Source: an uncultured Oscillospiraceae bacterium (lineage in GTDB: Bacteria > Bacillota > Clostridia > Oscillospirales > Acutalibacteraceae). Taken from it: 51,043 nucleotides of DNA. The notes beneath the pieces were generated by a model that saw only the letters and a list, made by a program, of their open reading frames with translations, did no database searches and was not told where the DNA came from. Position numbers and translations under genes: made by a program. Location of the stretch: NCBI GenBank assembly GCA_900539425.1, contig UQBX01000016.1, positions 1 through 51,043 on the forward strand. Direction: 5' to 3'. Of the stretch, positions 42,201-51,030 are shown piece after piece (within the stretch, counting starts at the first letter, position 1; every line of letters begins with the position of its first letter).

Positions 42201-42823
42201 TGAGCCTTTAGGGGGCCTACGCGGCTTTCAAGCTCACCCAAAATATCAAGCAGACGCACAAGATTTTCCTGCGCCTGGTCAAGCCTGCGCTGTGCATCTG
42301 TTCTTTTATGGCGAAAACGGGAAATACCCGCGGCTTCTTCAAAAAGCTCACGCCTGTCCTCATTTTTTGCAGATATAATGGAATCTATCTTACCCTGACC
42401 GACTATTGAATATCCGTCTGCACCGAGACCCGTATCCATAAACAGTTCATGTATATCACGGCGTCTTACGATTTCACCGTCTATCATATATTCGCTTTCA
42501 CCGCTTCTGTAATAGCGGCGGGAAACTGTTACGGTATCGCCTTTATCTTTAAGCGCTTTATCGCTGTTGTCAAGTGTAAGGCGAACCTGCGCAAAGCCAA
42601 CGGGTTTTCTTGCGGAAGTACCTCCGAAGATAACATCCTCCATCTTTGAACCTCTGAGGTTCTTTGTGGATGTTTCTCCCAATACCCAGCGAACCGCATC
42701 CGAAATATTACTTTTTCCCGAACCGTTAGGGCCTACTACGGCAGTTATTCCCCTGCCGAAAGAAAGCTCAGTTTTATCGGGAAAGGACTTGAAGCCCTGC
42801 ATTTCAAGTGTTTTTAATATCAT
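39251..42823 (-). CDS. smc: Chromosome partition protein SMC
   Basis: SMC is the ATPase of bacterial condensin, working with ScpA and ScpB to organise and separate chromosomes. The 1190-residue protein is the usual length. The N-terminal Walker A is GPNGSGKSN at residues 31-39. Long coiled coils flank a hinge at about 505-665 (GAAMQNVVTS, GGSMTGGSRAKG). The C-terminal head has the signature LFSGGEKSLAALALLF near 1095 and Walker B PFCIYDEVEAALD near 1120. The ATG starts immediately after the upstream radical SAM stop (no gap), with GAGG within that gene. Confidence 0.98.
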   Translation of the reverse strand: MILKTLEMQGFKSFPDKTELSFGRGITAVVGPNGSGKSNISDAVRWVLGETSTKNLRGSKMEDVIFGGTSARKPVGFAQVRLTLDNSDKALKDKGDTVTVSRRYYRSGESEYMIDGEIVRRRDIHELFMDTGLGADGYSIVGQGKIDSIISAKNEDRRELFEEAAGISRFRHKRTDAQRRLDQAQENLVRLLDILGELESRVGPLKAQSEKAAEFLKLSEEKKTLEIGVWINKINKFTNELRKQEHKIDAANESYNICENELKSIENDIEAALEETVKINASIDEIRNTAAGYDEEALKKDGEASVIEANLEHNEETVKRLENDIETVAKGNESIDESIAQKRALIEQCDKKSQELRQQLENVTGETQQLLNSNEEFSKLSSQLNSTLASLTMKLSDYRVKLTQAQSSIDEIEARKGDVDSAVSQLQSEVDAENLKKAESEKLLSELQERIEENTNAVNGFTLKLKGKTDKAQKLKEQLEKATSALSEKRSRAKMLSDLEKNMEGYSGAVKAVVRRSQSGALGGIHGVISQLIQVENEYSTAVEVALGAAMQNVVTSTEADAKRAINYLKSNNLGRATFLPISNIKGRTLDEKGLDDNLGFIAVASDLVECDAKYKQIISNLLSRVVIADDMDSAIGIAKEYKNRFKIVTLDGQVINPGGSMTGGSRAKGAGILSRSNMIEELLSQAKELEAEEQKLSADYKSAFEEANRFAAQMQAAQADLMTAKEDLIRAEGEDKLIGDKLATLKSRLADLLAEKETAGSRIAMFKKDYDEAQAGAAEIQAQIDKTENEIERVSGDAKGTQEKREELRQKAEQINLELVTLAKDSQAASLSIEELELRKSTQSGRVSEIENEISLINSKSEELKAQIEQIMAQAQKLREKSACSANEIESLIEKRNELDKRSADLRTLEKAKGQEREKLSAEMVRLDERKIAMRKEYDELNDMLFEQYELTRREAEALNIQIENMEEAKKRLHEIKVAIKKLGSINVGAIEEYKEVSERYEFLKAQIDDIEKSKSELSKIIDDLTSSMSEKFMTQFNRINEEFKKCFADFFGGGKGEIILDEPDNCLESPIEIKIQPPGKSVQNINLFSGGEKSLAALALLFSVLRVTPSPFCIYDEVEAALDDVNVERFAKYMRKMTDKTQFISITHRRGTMEEADVLYGVTMQEKGVSKLLELQSAELAAKMGLEA

Positions 42824-43804
42824 TTAAATTATCCTCAGCTCATTGGGCCCTAAAGCGTTGTTATACTTGATTTCAAGCTTATAGCCTGCCTTTTCAAGCT
42901 CCGCAAGATTTGATTTCTTATTGCCCAGAAGTTTTGAAATAGATTTTTGATTTATAAAGACCTGATGTTCACCGGGCGGAGTTCTCAAAATCTGGTTAAA
43001 CATCATTTTTGATATTACCATCTCACCGAGGCATTCGTGATAGCCGCCGGCAAGCATATTTTCTTTGACGTCCGAGCTGGAATGGAGACCAACTCTGATA
43101 ACATCTATATCGTGCTGTTCAAAGAACTCCACAAGATCGGCGCAGAGAGCAACGGTCTTTTTCAGCGGAGTCGGCTTATATTCGCCGCTTTCGTAAAGCT
43201 TTGCAAGATATGTACCTTTGAGCACAACCGTGGGGTAGATTCTGACTGTTTTGGGTTTGAGCTTTGCAAACTCCCTTGCTGTGGCAAAATCCAGACCCCT
43301 GTTTGACATATAAAGATCCGTCATCATCTGAAGACCTAACTCAAAGTCTCTTTTTTTTATAAGATTAGCGGCGTTTCTGACATCCTCAGCCGTATGGCCG
43401 CGCAGGTTTGCCGCAAGCACCTTGTCATTCATATTCTGAGCACCAAGCTCTATTGAAGTGACACCGTATTTTTTAAGAATTGAAAGTATCTCGTCATCTA
43501 TAAAATCGGGACGTGTTGAAATTCTTATGCCTTTCACACTGCCGTTTTTAACATAGGGATAAGCCGCCTCCAGCAGAGAAACCATATATTCCCTGTCTAT
43601 CGCGGTAAAGGAACCTCCGAAGAAAGCGATCTCATATTCAAATCTGCTGTCCCCGTTAGACTTCAGCGCCGTTTCCACAGTATCTCTCACATCCTGAGCA
43701 GTGGGTGCTGACGTCTGCCCCGTGATGGTATTCTGATTACAGAAAGAACATTTATGAGGGCAGCCTATATGCGGCACGAAAATAGAAATATTGCTTTTTC
43801 TCAT
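42824..43804 (-). CDS. Elp3-like radical SAM protein between rnc and smc
   Basis: A 326-residue radical SAM protein. The cluster motif is GCPHKCSFCNQ near residue 14 (Cys-x3-Cys-x2-Cys), followed by EIAFFGGSFTAID near 58, ISTRPDF near 95, SIELGAQNMND near 117, and PTVVLKGTYLAKL near 193. This is the catalytic half of the Elp3/COG1243 group without the acetyltransferase domain of true Elp3. This gene is often found between rnc and smc in Clostridia; its substrate (perhaps tRNA) is not known. It overlaps rnc by four bases. Confidence 0.88.
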   Translation of the reverse strand: MRKSNISIFVPHIGCPHKCSFCNQNTITGQTSAPTAQDVRDTVETALKSNGDSRFEYEIAFFGGSFTAIDREYMVSLLEAAYPYVKNGSVKGIRISTRPDFIDDEILSILKKYGVTSIELGAQNMNDKVLAANLRGHTAEDVRNAANLIKKRDFELGLQMMTDLYMSNRGLDFATAREFAKLKPKTVRIYPTVVLKGTYLAKLYESGEYKPTPLKKTVALCADLVEFFEQHDIDVIRVGLHSSSDVKENMLAGGYHECLGEMVISKMMFNQILRTPPGEHQVFINQKSISKLLGNKKSNLAELEKAGYKLEIKYNNALGPNELRII

Positions 43805-44484
43805 AGACCCATCAACTCCAAAGCCTGTTTAGCCGCCTCCTGCTCAGCCTGTTTTTTACTTCTGCCTGTACCCTTGCCGATCACGTTTGAATTTAGATGT
43901 ACTTCTATCTCATAACGCTTATCATGATCAGGGCCGCTGACATTGGTAACAACGTAATTTAATGTTTCCTCGTGACTTTCCTGAACTATCTCCTGCAGCT
44001 TTGTTTTATAATCCTTGAAATTGATATGACGTGTTTCAACAGACACATCAAGAAAACGCAGAACGAATTTTCTTGCGCACTCGATACCGCCGTCAAGATA
44101 AACAGCCGCTATAACAGCTTCGAAAGCGTTTTCAAGATTTGAATTGCGCTCTCTTCCGCCGTTTGCATCCTCTCCCTTGCCGAGCAACAGGAAATCACCG
44201 AGCGAAATCTGACGCGCATATTCTGAAAGTGACGCGGTACAAACAAGACCCGAGCGCAATTTGGTAAGATCACCCTCCGGCATAGACGGGAATCTTCTGT
44301 AAAGAAAATCAGCAGAAATAAGAGAAAGAACTGCGTCTCCGAGAAATTCAAGTCTTTCGTTAAACGGGCCGGAATTTCTGTTTTCATTTGCGTAACTGCT
44401 GTGGGTAAGCGCCTGCTTGAGAATCGATTTGTTTTCGAAAACATAACCGATATTGTTTTCAAGTGAAGATAAATTACTGTTCAT
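43801..44484 (-). CDS. rnc: Ribonuclease III
   Basis: RNase III cuts double-stranded RNA, including rRNA precursors. The 227-residue protein has the RNase III signature NERLEFLGDAVL near residue 42 (catalytic Glu and Asp), the second acidic site LENAFEAVIAAVYLD near 116, and a C-terminal double-stranded RNA-binding domain (YKTKLQEIVQE to the end, with KKQAEQEAAKQAL). The start overlaps plsX by 11 bases; no separate acpP gene lies between the two, unlike in many Firmicutes. Confidence 0.97.
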   Translation of the reverse strand: MNSNLSSLENNIGYVFENKSILKQALTHSSYANENRNSGPFNERLEFLGDAVLSLISADFLYRRFPSMPEGDLTKLRSGLVCTASLSEYARQISLGDFLLLGKGEDANGGRERNSNLENAFEAVIAAVYLDGGIECARKFVLRFLDVSVETRHINFKDYKTKLQEIVQESHEETLNYVVTNVSGPDHDKRYEIEVHLNSNVIGKGTGRSKKQAEQEAAKQALELMGL

Positions 44485-45472
44485 TTACATCAAACGCCTT
44501 TTCAATTTCATTTATAAGATCGTTTTCAAGAAACCAAACTGCCTGCTTTATCGCATTTTTGAAAGTGCGGGCATCAGCGCTGCCATGCGCCTTAATGACG
44601 GGTTTTTTTACACCGAGAAGCACAGCGCCGCCGTACTCCTTGTAATCGAACTGCTTTTTCATATCATTTATCCCGCCGAGCACGCCGACAGCCGAAAGCA
44701 TTGTAAATATGTTTTTCTTGAAAACGGATTTAACTTCATTCATAAGCGCTTTTGCAACGCCCTCATACATTTTGAGAACAAGATTGCCCGAAAATCCGTC
44801 CGCAACAACAACATCTGCGTCTCCGAACGGAATCTGCCGCGCTTCAATGTTGCCGATAAAATTATAATCGGCATTTTTCATAAGAGCGTAAGCTTCTTTA
44901 ACAACGGGTGTGCCTTTGGTTTCTTCTGTTCCGTTATTTACAAGAGCTACGCGCGGATTTTGAAATCCGAGAATATGCTGCATATAAAGACTGCCGAGCA
45001 AACCGAACTGATAGAGAAAATCTGATCTGCACTCTGTATTTGCGCCGCAGTCAAGCAGCAGAAACGGTTTGTTGACGCTGGGCATTACGGAAGCGATACA
45101 CGGTCTTTTGACACCTTTTATCCTTTTAGTGATAAGAGTTGCGCCCACAGTGATGGCACCCGTGTTACCCGCGGAAACAAAAGCGTCTCCCGCACCCTCA
45201 TTGAGCAATCTGAAGCCTGTGCCCATGCTGGAATCGGATTTTTCTTTCAAAACGGACTTTGCGCTGTCCGTCATAAGTATATCCTCTCCGGATGCGTTAA
45301 CTATCTCTGTTTTTTTAAGTTTTATATTGTTATCTTTTATGCATTTGCTGATCTTGCTTTCATCGCCCACAAGAAGAATATCCGTGCCGAATTCATCAAC
45401 TGCCATCTGAGAGCCTTTGATTATTTCAAGCGGTGCATTATCTCCTCCGAACGCGTCAACAATAATCTTCAT
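44474..45472 (-). CDS. plsX: Phosphate acyltransferase PlsX
   Basis: PlsX converts acyl-ACP to acyl-phosphate, the first step of phospholipid synthesis in most Gram-positive bacteria. The 332-residue protein begins IIVDAFGGDNAP, has FVSAGNTGAITVGA near residue 98, FLLLDCGAN near 137, GNIEARQIPFGDADVVVADGFSGN near 207, and AHGSADART near 295. Its start lies inside the end of trmFO (17-base overlap), with AAAGGA about ten bases upstream. CdsA for the next steps is in another cluster in this window. Confidence 0.96.
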   Translation of the reverse strand: MKIIVDAFGGDNAPLEIIKGSQMAVDEFGTDILLVGDESKISKCIKDNNIKLKKTEIVNASGEDILMTDSAKSVLKEKSDSSMGTGFRLLNEGAGDAFVSAGNTGAITVGATLITKRIKGVKRPCIASVMPSVNKPFLLLDCGANTECRSDFLYQFGLLGSLYMQHILGFQNPRVALVNNGTEETKGTPVVKEAYALMKNADYNFIGNIEARQIPFGDADVVVADGFSGNLVLKMYEGVAKALMNEVKSVFKKNIFTMLSAVGVLGGINDMKKQFDYKEYGGAVLLGVKKPVIKAHGSADARTFKNAIKQAVWFLENDLINEIEKAFDVNEQ

Positions 45473-46763
45473 TGCTTATAATCCTTTCCAAAGCACTGAG
45501 TGCTCTTTCAGCCAAAGCGGCGTAACGCTGTTTTTTATCCTTTATCTTAGGCTCTATCGGCGGAAGTATGCCGAAATTTGCGCCCATAGGCTGAAAGTCT
45601 CTGACTGTTTCATCACTTATATACGAGCAGAGCGCTCCCGTCATTGTGACAGGCGGAAGCTCAAGCGGGGATTTTCCGTGAGCCGCGCGCACTGCGTTTT
45701 TACCTGCTATGATTCCCGACGCCGCGGATTCCATATAACCTTCAACACCGGTTATCTGCCCTGCGAAAAACACATTGGGCTGTTTTCTGAGCTGAAAGGT
45801 TTTGCTGAGCAGTCTCGGCGAATCAAGAAATGAATTTCTGTGCATAACGCCGTATCTTACAAACTCGGCATTTTCAAGCCCCGGGATCATTGAAAACACT
45901 CTTTTCTGTTCGCCGAATTTAAGATTTGTCTGAAATCCGACGAGATTGAACATCGTGCCCGCCGAATTTTCCCGCCTGAGCTGAACAGCCGCCCACGGAC
46001 GGTGACCGGTTTTCGGATCAATAAGACCTACAGGTTTCATCGGGCCGAAACGAGGGGCATCTGCTCCCCGCTTTGCGAGTTTTTCTATCGGCATACAGCC
46101 TTCATATACATCAAAATCATGAAGCACCGCACCCTGAGCATTTACAAGTTCAGATATAAAATTTTCATACTGCTCCTTATTAAACGGGCAGTTGAGATAA
46201 TCGCTCTCGCCGCCTCTGCCGTAGCGGGACGCTCCGAAAACGATATCCATATCGATACTGTCCGCCGTGATTATGGGAGCGGCAGCATCGTAAAAGGAAA
46301 GATAATCTCCGCACAGCGATTTTATACTTTCGCTCATGGCTCCGTCAGTAAGCGGGCCTGTGGCTACTATCGTTACAGAGCCGTCATCAGCGGGGATATC
46401 TTCCACAGCAGAATTAACAACTGTAATATTTGGGTGTGATCTTATTTTTTCGGTAACACAGGATGAAAAGATATTTCTGTCAACTGCAAGAGCGCCACCC
46501 GCCGCTACTGAACACTCCCTCGCAACGGGAACGGTAAGCGAACCCAAACGCGCCATTTCCTCCTTCAACAGACCCGCAGCGGAATCTATCCTTGCGGCTT
46601 TGAGGGAATTTGAACATACAAGCTCGGCAAAATCATCAGATTTATGGGCGGGTGATCTTTTTAGCGGTTTTTGCTCAAAAAGAGTTACCTTTTCGCCTGC
46701 GTTTGCTATCTGCCATGCGGCTTCCGTGCCGGCAAGGCCGGCGCCGATAACATTAAATTTCAT
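45456..46763 (-). CDS. trmFO: tRNA (uracil-54-C5)-methyltransferase TrmFO
   Basis: TrmFO makes ribothymidine at position 54 of tRNA with methylene-tetrahydrofolate and FAD, in place of the SAM-dependent TrmA. The 435-residue protein starts with the FAD-binding VIGAGLAGTEAAWQIA, has FAELVCSNSLKA near residue 45, CMPIEKLAKRG near 225, GLIDPKTGHRPWA near 247, and the closing GQITGVEGYMESAASG block near 345, a second FAD contact. It lies three bases after topA, in the common topA-trmFO order. Confidence 0.97.
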   Translation of the reverse strand: MKFNVIGAGLAGTEAAWQIANAGEKVTLFEQKPLKRSPAHKSDDFAELVCSNSLKAARIDSAAGLLKEEMARLGSLTVPVARECSVAAGGALAVDRNIFSSCVTEKIRSHPNITVVNSAVEDIPADDGSVTIVATGPLTDGAMSESIKSLCGDYLSFYDAAAPIITADSIDMDIVFGASRYGRGGESDYLNCPFNKEQYENFISELVNAQGAVLHDFDVYEGCMPIEKLAKRGADAPRFGPMKPVGLIDPKTGHRPWAAVQLRRENSAGTMFNLVGFQTNLKFGEQKRVFSMIPGLENAEFVRYGVMHRNSFLDSPRLLSKTFQLRKQPNVFFAGQITGVEGYMESAASGIIAGKNAVRAAHGKSPLELPPVTMTGALCSYISDETVRDFQPMGANFGILPPIEPKIKDKKQRYAALAERALSALERIISNEDYC

Positions 46764-46766
46764 ACT

Positions 46767-48863
46767 TTATTCTTCGCTTTTCTTTTTTCTGGCAGGCTTT
46801 GTAAAACCGCAGCCTTCAGTATCAGGGCAGTAAAGCACATTTCCTTTTCTTCTGAACAGTGATTTACCGCAGCGTGGGCAAACCTCATCACTTGGCATAT
46901 CCCATGTCATAAAATTACATTCGGGATAATTTGAACAGCCGTAGAAAGATGCGCCCTTTCTGGTTTTCTTTTCAATAACATCACCGCCGCAGCGGGGACA
47001 TTTTGCCTTTGTTTTAAGTACGAGCGGTTTTGTATTTTTGCATTCAGGATAGCCGGGGCATGCAAGGAATTTGCCGAATCTGCCGACTTTGACAACCATT
47101 CGCCTGCCGCACTTTTCACAAATCTCGTCCGTTTCCTCTTCCTTGAGCTTGATCTTGACGCCCTGCATTTCTTTTTTTGCCTTTTCCAAGGGCTTTTCAA
47201 AATCATCGTAATAGCGGCGTATCATATCTATATAATTTTTATCGCCGCTGTCAATCTTATCAAGATCTTCTTCCATTTTTGAGGTGTATTTTACATTTAC
47301 GATATTCGGCATTTTATCTTTAAGCAGTTTTATTACCGCTTCACCCAATTCTGTGGGCACAAACTGCTTGCCTTCACGCTTTACATATTCACGCGAAACG
47401 ATTGTTGAAGTGATAGTTACATAAGTTGACGGTCTGCCGACGCCATTTTCCTCAAGCGCTTTTGTAAGGCTTGCTTCCGTATATCTTGCGGGCGGCTGTG
47501 TGAAGTGCTGGTTGCCCTCAAGTGATTTGAGCCTAAGCTTATCTCCTGTTTTAATCTCAGGCAGCGGAGCTGAGGAATCATTTGCGGAATCATCCTTTGA
47601 CTCCTCGTAAAGAACGGTAAAGCCGTCAAACTTGACTGTATAACCCGAAGCGGTAAATACATAATCGCCTGCCGTTATTTCTGCTCTAACGGTTTCCTGC
47701 AGGCAGTTTTCCATAAGAGAAGCTATGAAGCGTTCCCAGATAAGCTTATAAATCTTATACTGATCGTTTGTAAGGGACGATTTTACCTGAGCAGGTGTTA
47801 CACCCGGCATAGACGGGCGTATAGCTTCATGTCCGTCCTGAATATTGCCCTTTGACTTAAAGAATCTCGGCTTTTTCGGAAGATATTTTTCTCCGTAATT
47901 TTCAAGAATGAACTGGTTTCCTGCCGCGCGTGCTTCATCAGAGATACGAAGCGAGTCGGTACGCATATAGGTTATAAGACCGACTGTTCCGAGGTTTTCA
48001 ACATCCACGCCTTCGTAAAGTTCCTGAGCGGCTTTCATTGTTCTTCTTGCCTGGAATGAAAGTCTTCTTGAAGCCTCCTGCTGAAGTGTGGAAGTGATAA
48101 ACGGAGGTGTGGGGCTCTTTTTACGAGTTCCCTTTTTAACTGATGTTACGATATACTCAGCGCCGTCAAGATCGTTTAAAATCTTGTCGCTTTCCTCTTT
48201 GCAGGTTATTTTTATCTTTTTGCCGTCCTTGCTGTTTACGGCGGCTGAGAAAGTCTTTTTGCTTGGGGGATTTGTGAACTTGCCGTCTATTGACCAGTAT
48301 TCTTCGGGCTTGAATGCTCTTATCTCCTCTTCCCTGTCAACAACAAGGCGGAGCGCTACGGACTGAACTCTGCCCGCCGAAAGACCGCGCCTTATTTTCT
48401 GGCTGATAAACGGAGAAAGCTTATAACCGATAAGCCTGTCAAGAATACGCCTTGCCTGCTGAGCATCTACAAGATCAATATCAATGCTTCGAGGCTGTTC
48501 CATCCCCTGCTCAACGCCGTGCTTTGTGATCTCGTTAAATGTTACCCTGTTTTTTTCTTTCAGGTCAAGACCAAGAATAGTTGCAAGGTGCCAGCTTATT
48601 GCTTCTCCCTCTCTATCAGGGTCCGTTGCAAGATAAACGTAATCTGATTTATCCGCTTTTTTCTGAAGTTCTTTAACAAAGTTTTCCTTGCCCTTAATGA
48701 TTGCGTATTTTGGGGCAAAATCATGTTCTATATCAACCGACAGCCTTGCAGACGGGAGATCCCTAACATGACCCATAGAGGCAACTACCTCATACCCTTT
48801 GCCCAGATAGCCTTTTATATTCTTTGCCTTTGCAGGCGACTCAACTATTACAAGTTTTGACAT
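46767..48863 (-). CDS. topA: DNA topoisomerase I TopA
   Basis: Type IA topoisomerase that relaxes negative supercoils. ATG 48863 gives 698 residues; the frame runs on to 49082, but the extra part lies inside dprA. The TOPRIM domain starts LVIVESPAKAKNIKGYLG, with ATDPDREGEAISWHL near residue 85. The active tyrosine is in GLITYMRTDS near residue 300. AGRVQSVALRLVVDRE is near 175. The C-terminus has three zinc ribbons (CEKCG..., CPRCGGD..., CPRCGKS...). AAAGGA lies about 13 bases upstream of the ATG. dprA ends 16 bases before. Confidence 0.97.
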   Translation of the reverse strand: MSKLVIVESPAKAKNIKGYLGKGYEVVASMGHVRDLPSARLSVDIEHDFAPKYAIIKGKENFVKELQKKADKSDYVYLATDPDREGEAISWHLATILGLDLKEKNRVTFNEITKHGVEQGMEQPRSIDIDLVDAQQARRILDRLIGYKLSPFISQKIRRGLSAGRVQSVALRLVVDREEEIRAFKPEEYWSIDGKFTNPPSKKTFSAAVNSKDGKKIKITCKEESDKILNDLDGAEYIVTSVKKGTRKKSPTPPFITSTLQQEASRRLSFQARRTMKAAQELYEGVDVENLGTVGLITYMRTDSLRISDEARAAGNQFILENYGEKYLPKKPRFFKSKGNIQDGHEAIRPSMPGVTPAQVKSSLTNDQYKIYKLIWERFIASLMENCLQETVRAEITAGDYVFTASGYTVKFDGFTVLYEESKDDSANDSSAPLPEIKTGDKLRLKSLEGNQHFTQPPARYTEASLTKALEENGVGRPSTYVTITSTIVSREYVKREGKQFVPTELGEAVIKLLKDKMPNIVNVKYTSKMEEDLDKIDSGDKNYIDMIRRYYDDFEKPLEKAKKEMQGVKIKLKEEETDEICEKCGRRMVVKVGRFGKFLACPGYPECKNTKPLVLKTKAKCPRCGGDVIEKKTRKGASFYGCSNYPECNFMTWDMPSDEVCPRCGKSLFRRKGNVLYCPDTEGCGFTKPARKKKSEE

Positions 48864-48879
48864 ATATGATTTATTCCTT

Positions 48880-50079
48880 TCAGGATAATTTATATCTTTT
48901 TCCTCCGGCGCTCTGAACGAGATCGGCGATCTCCAGAGCAGTGAGCGCTGTGAGTACCGCACCCGTGCCGAGTGAGGTTTTTGCGGCGATTTCATCAACG
49001 TGCATATAATCTTCGCCGAGCGCTCTGTATACCGTAAGCGTATTTCCGCTGAGCTGTGCGGCGGCTTTCTGCCTTTCGGCACGTTTTTCTCTGCTGATGT
49101 TTAGATTTTCAAACGAAATGCCGCTTGTTTCCTTTGCGTTTACGGTTTTATGCGAAGTTTCTTTCATTATGGCGCCTACGCTTTTTGCGCCGCTGACATC
49201 TATACCGTAACGCTCTGCATAAGGATAAACCAGATCGAGAGGTTTTGTTGCCACAACAGCCCCTTGGTCTATCAGTTTATTTGTTCCTGCGTATTCAGGC
49301 TCCAAAATGGAACAGGGAATGGCGTAAACATCTCTGCCCTGATCGGCAGCATATCCTGCAGTAATAAGACTGCCGCTTCTGATGCCCGCCTCAACAACGA
49401 GCACGCCCAATGAGAGCCCGCTTATAATTCTGTTTCTCACCGGAAAAGTGTACCTTGACGCTTTTGTAAACGGCTGAAATTCCGTAACAAGAGCACCGTT
49501 GGCGGCAATTGAATCTCTAAGCGGTTTATTTTCCATAAGATAATTAGTTCCAAGACCGCAGCCTAATACGGCAACCGTTTTGCCGGAGCTGAGAATGGCG
49601 GCGTTATGTGCGGCGGTATCAACTCCGAGAGCACCGCCGGATACAACAACTGCACCAAGCTTTGCAATTCCCCTGCTCATTACATCGGCTGCTTTAATTG
49701 CGTAATCGCTTGCTTTTCTTGTACCTACTATGCCTATTGCCACACTGTTGTCAATATCAGGCAGATTGCCAGAAACATAAAGCGCGGCAGGCGGATTATC
49801 TATTTCATAAAGGCGGCGCGGATAATTCTCATCATACGGAGTTATTACCTGCCAACTGTTGAGTCTGCAGACCGTAAGAATATCATTTGCCTGCGCAAGC
49901 GAACAGTTTTTCAGGTGCTCAACCTGACGGGGCACAAGCACGGGACACATTTTCCACTGAGTTTCTCCCGCGTCATATACCTCTTTAACACCGCCGAAAT
50001 ATTCAGTTATTTCTTTTATTCTTGCTCCTGCGCCGAGTGCGCTCTGAAGCCATATCCAATAAGGTGTATTACTATTCAA
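48880..50079 (-). CDS. dprA: DNA processing protein DprA
   Basis: DprA loads RecA on incoming single-stranded DNA in transformation and is common even in species not known to take up DNA. The chosen TTG start at 50079 gives 399 residues: GGGAG at 50088-50092 is eight bases away, and the TTG overlaps the upstream stop as TTGA. A GTG at 50094 is in frame but overlaps that SD. The Rossmann core has IGIVGTRKASDYA near residue 112, VSGGALGVDTAAHNAAL-type motif near 147, and TVAVLGCGLG near 168; PVRNRIISGLSLGVLVVEA follows. A winged-helix domain closes the protein. Confidence 0.95.
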   Translation of the reverse strand: MNSNTPYWIWLQSALGAGARIKEITEYFGGVKEVYDAGETQWKMCPVLVPRQVEHLKNCSLAQANDILTVCRLNSWQVITPYDENYPRRLYEIDNPPAALYVSGNLPDIDNSVAIGIVGTRKASDYAIKAADVMSRGIAKLGAVVVSGGALGVDTAAHNAAILSSGKTVAVLGCGLGTNYLMENKPLRDSIAANGALVTEFQPFTKASRYTFPVRNRIISGLSLGVLVVEAGIRSGSLITAGYAADQGRDVYAIPCSILEPEYAGTNKLIDQGAVVATKPLDLVYPYAERYGIDVSGAKSVGAIMKETSHKTVNAKETSGISFENLNISREKRAERQKAAAQLSGNTLTVYRALGEDYMHVDEIAAKTSLGTGAVLTALTALEIADLVQSAGGKRYKLS

Positions 50080-50852
50080 CCGAGCATCTCCCACATTACT
50101 ATGGCTGCGGCTACGGAAGCGTTAAGACTTTCCGCTCTGCCGAGCATATTTATGGTCAAAAGACCCGAACACGCTTCTTTTACATCATCCGAAACGCCGT
50201 TACCCTCATTTCCGATAACGCAGATATCTGAACCATTGAAAGATATATCTTTGATATCTGACGCTGACGAATCGGGTACAGCGGCATATGAATTAAAGCC
50301 TTGTGAATTGAGATTTCTTATCTCCTTAGCAAGATCATCACACTGCAAAACCGGAAGTCTGAGCACGCCTCCCATAGAAGAACGCAGAACCTTGGGGTTA
50401 TACAGATCACAGCAGCCGCTTAAAACGGCGCCGTCAACTCCAAGCGCCTCAGCAGTTCGTATTATCGCGCCGAGATTTGCAGGATCCTGTATCTTATCAA
50501 GTGCTATATATTTCTTTCCTCTTTCGGGGTAAAAGCTGCCTGTTCTTTGGGAACACACAGCAAAAACGCCCTGGGGATTTTTTGTTTCGCTCAAATAAGC
50601 GGCAAGCTCATCGCTGATATAGAAAACCTTATCAAATCCGTTTACAAGCTGAGAACATTTATCCGCATATTTGCAATCTGCCGATTCCGTCAAAAACAGT
50701 ATATCTGCACCGCATTCGGAATTCAGAACATCAAAACAAAGCCTTGCACCCTCAAGAGCAAACTGAAAATTTTCAGTGCGGTATTTATGAGAGGTGAAAA
50801 GCTTTTTGATATGCTTTATTAAATTATTAGATCTGCTTGTGATTTTTTCCAT
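50076..50852 (-). CDS. TrmH/SpoU-family RNA methyltransferase (RlmB-like)
   Basis: A 258-residue SPOUT-fold methyltransferase that probably 2'-O-methylates 23S rRNA or tRNA. An N-terminal substrate-binding part (NLIKHIKKLFTSHKYR, FALEGARLCFDVL) is followed by the SpoU core: DKIQDPANLGAIIRTAEALG near residue 121, IGNEGNGVSDD near 213 and LNASVAAAIVMWE near 240, the knotted SAM site. ATG 50852 is nine bases after GGAG; the in-frame GTG 50867 sits on that SD and is rejected. It is the first gene of the long minus-strand operon. Confidence 0.93.
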   Translation of the reverse strand: MEKITSRSNNLIKHIKKLFTSHKYRTENFQFALEGARLCFDVLNSECGADILFLTESADCKYADKCSQLVNGFDKVFYISDELAAYLSETKNPQGVFAVCSQRTGSFYPERGKKYIALDKIQDPANLGAIIRTAEALGVDGAVLSGCCDLYNPKVLRSSMGGVLRLPVLQCDDLAKEIRNLNSQGFNSYAAVPDSSASDIKDISFNGSDICVIGNEGNGVSDDVKEACSGLLTINMLGRAESLNASVAAAIVMWEMLG

Positions 50853-50926
50853 ACCGAATGTCTCCACGGCTCATAAAAATTTACGTTTAAATAAAACCAC
50901 TGAAAGCTATATTTATACTATATTTT

Positions 50927-50949
50927 TAATATCTAAATTTAAGATATTA
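50927..50949 (-). promoter_or_regulatory. Palindrome at the start of the long operon transcript
   Basis: A 23-base AT-rich inverted repeat, TAATATCT and AGATATTA around a seven-base centre. It begins four bases after the -10 box, so it covers the predicted transcription start: a good position for a repressor site. The regulator is not known. Confidence 0.45.
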
Positions 50950-50952
50950 ATT

Positions 50953-50981
50953 ATAATACATTATTATGCAAAAAAGTTCAA
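50953..50981 (-). promoter_or_regulatory. Promoter of the trmH-dprA-topA...leuS operon
   Basis: -35 TTGAAC (50976-50981), -10 TATTAT (50953-50958, 5 of 6), spacer 17 bases. It is the only convincing minus-strand promoter between here and the rpsB region. A 100-base 5' UTR follows. Confidence 0.7.
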
Positions 50982-51030
50982 CACAAAAATTGAAAATACA
51001 AAGATTTTTAATAAAATAAATAAACTGTTC

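Larger units (their letters stand above)
50853..51030 (-). other. Non-coding region before the long operon
   Basis: AT-rich, about 180 bases. It holds the promoter at 50953-50981 and the palindrome at 50927-50949 reported separately. No ORF is seen. Confidence 0.6.

Noticed and set aside
49606..50532. Plus-strand ORF (308 codons) opposite dprA and the RNA methyltransferase
   Set aside because: Antisense shadow of two clear genes; no motif, no SD.
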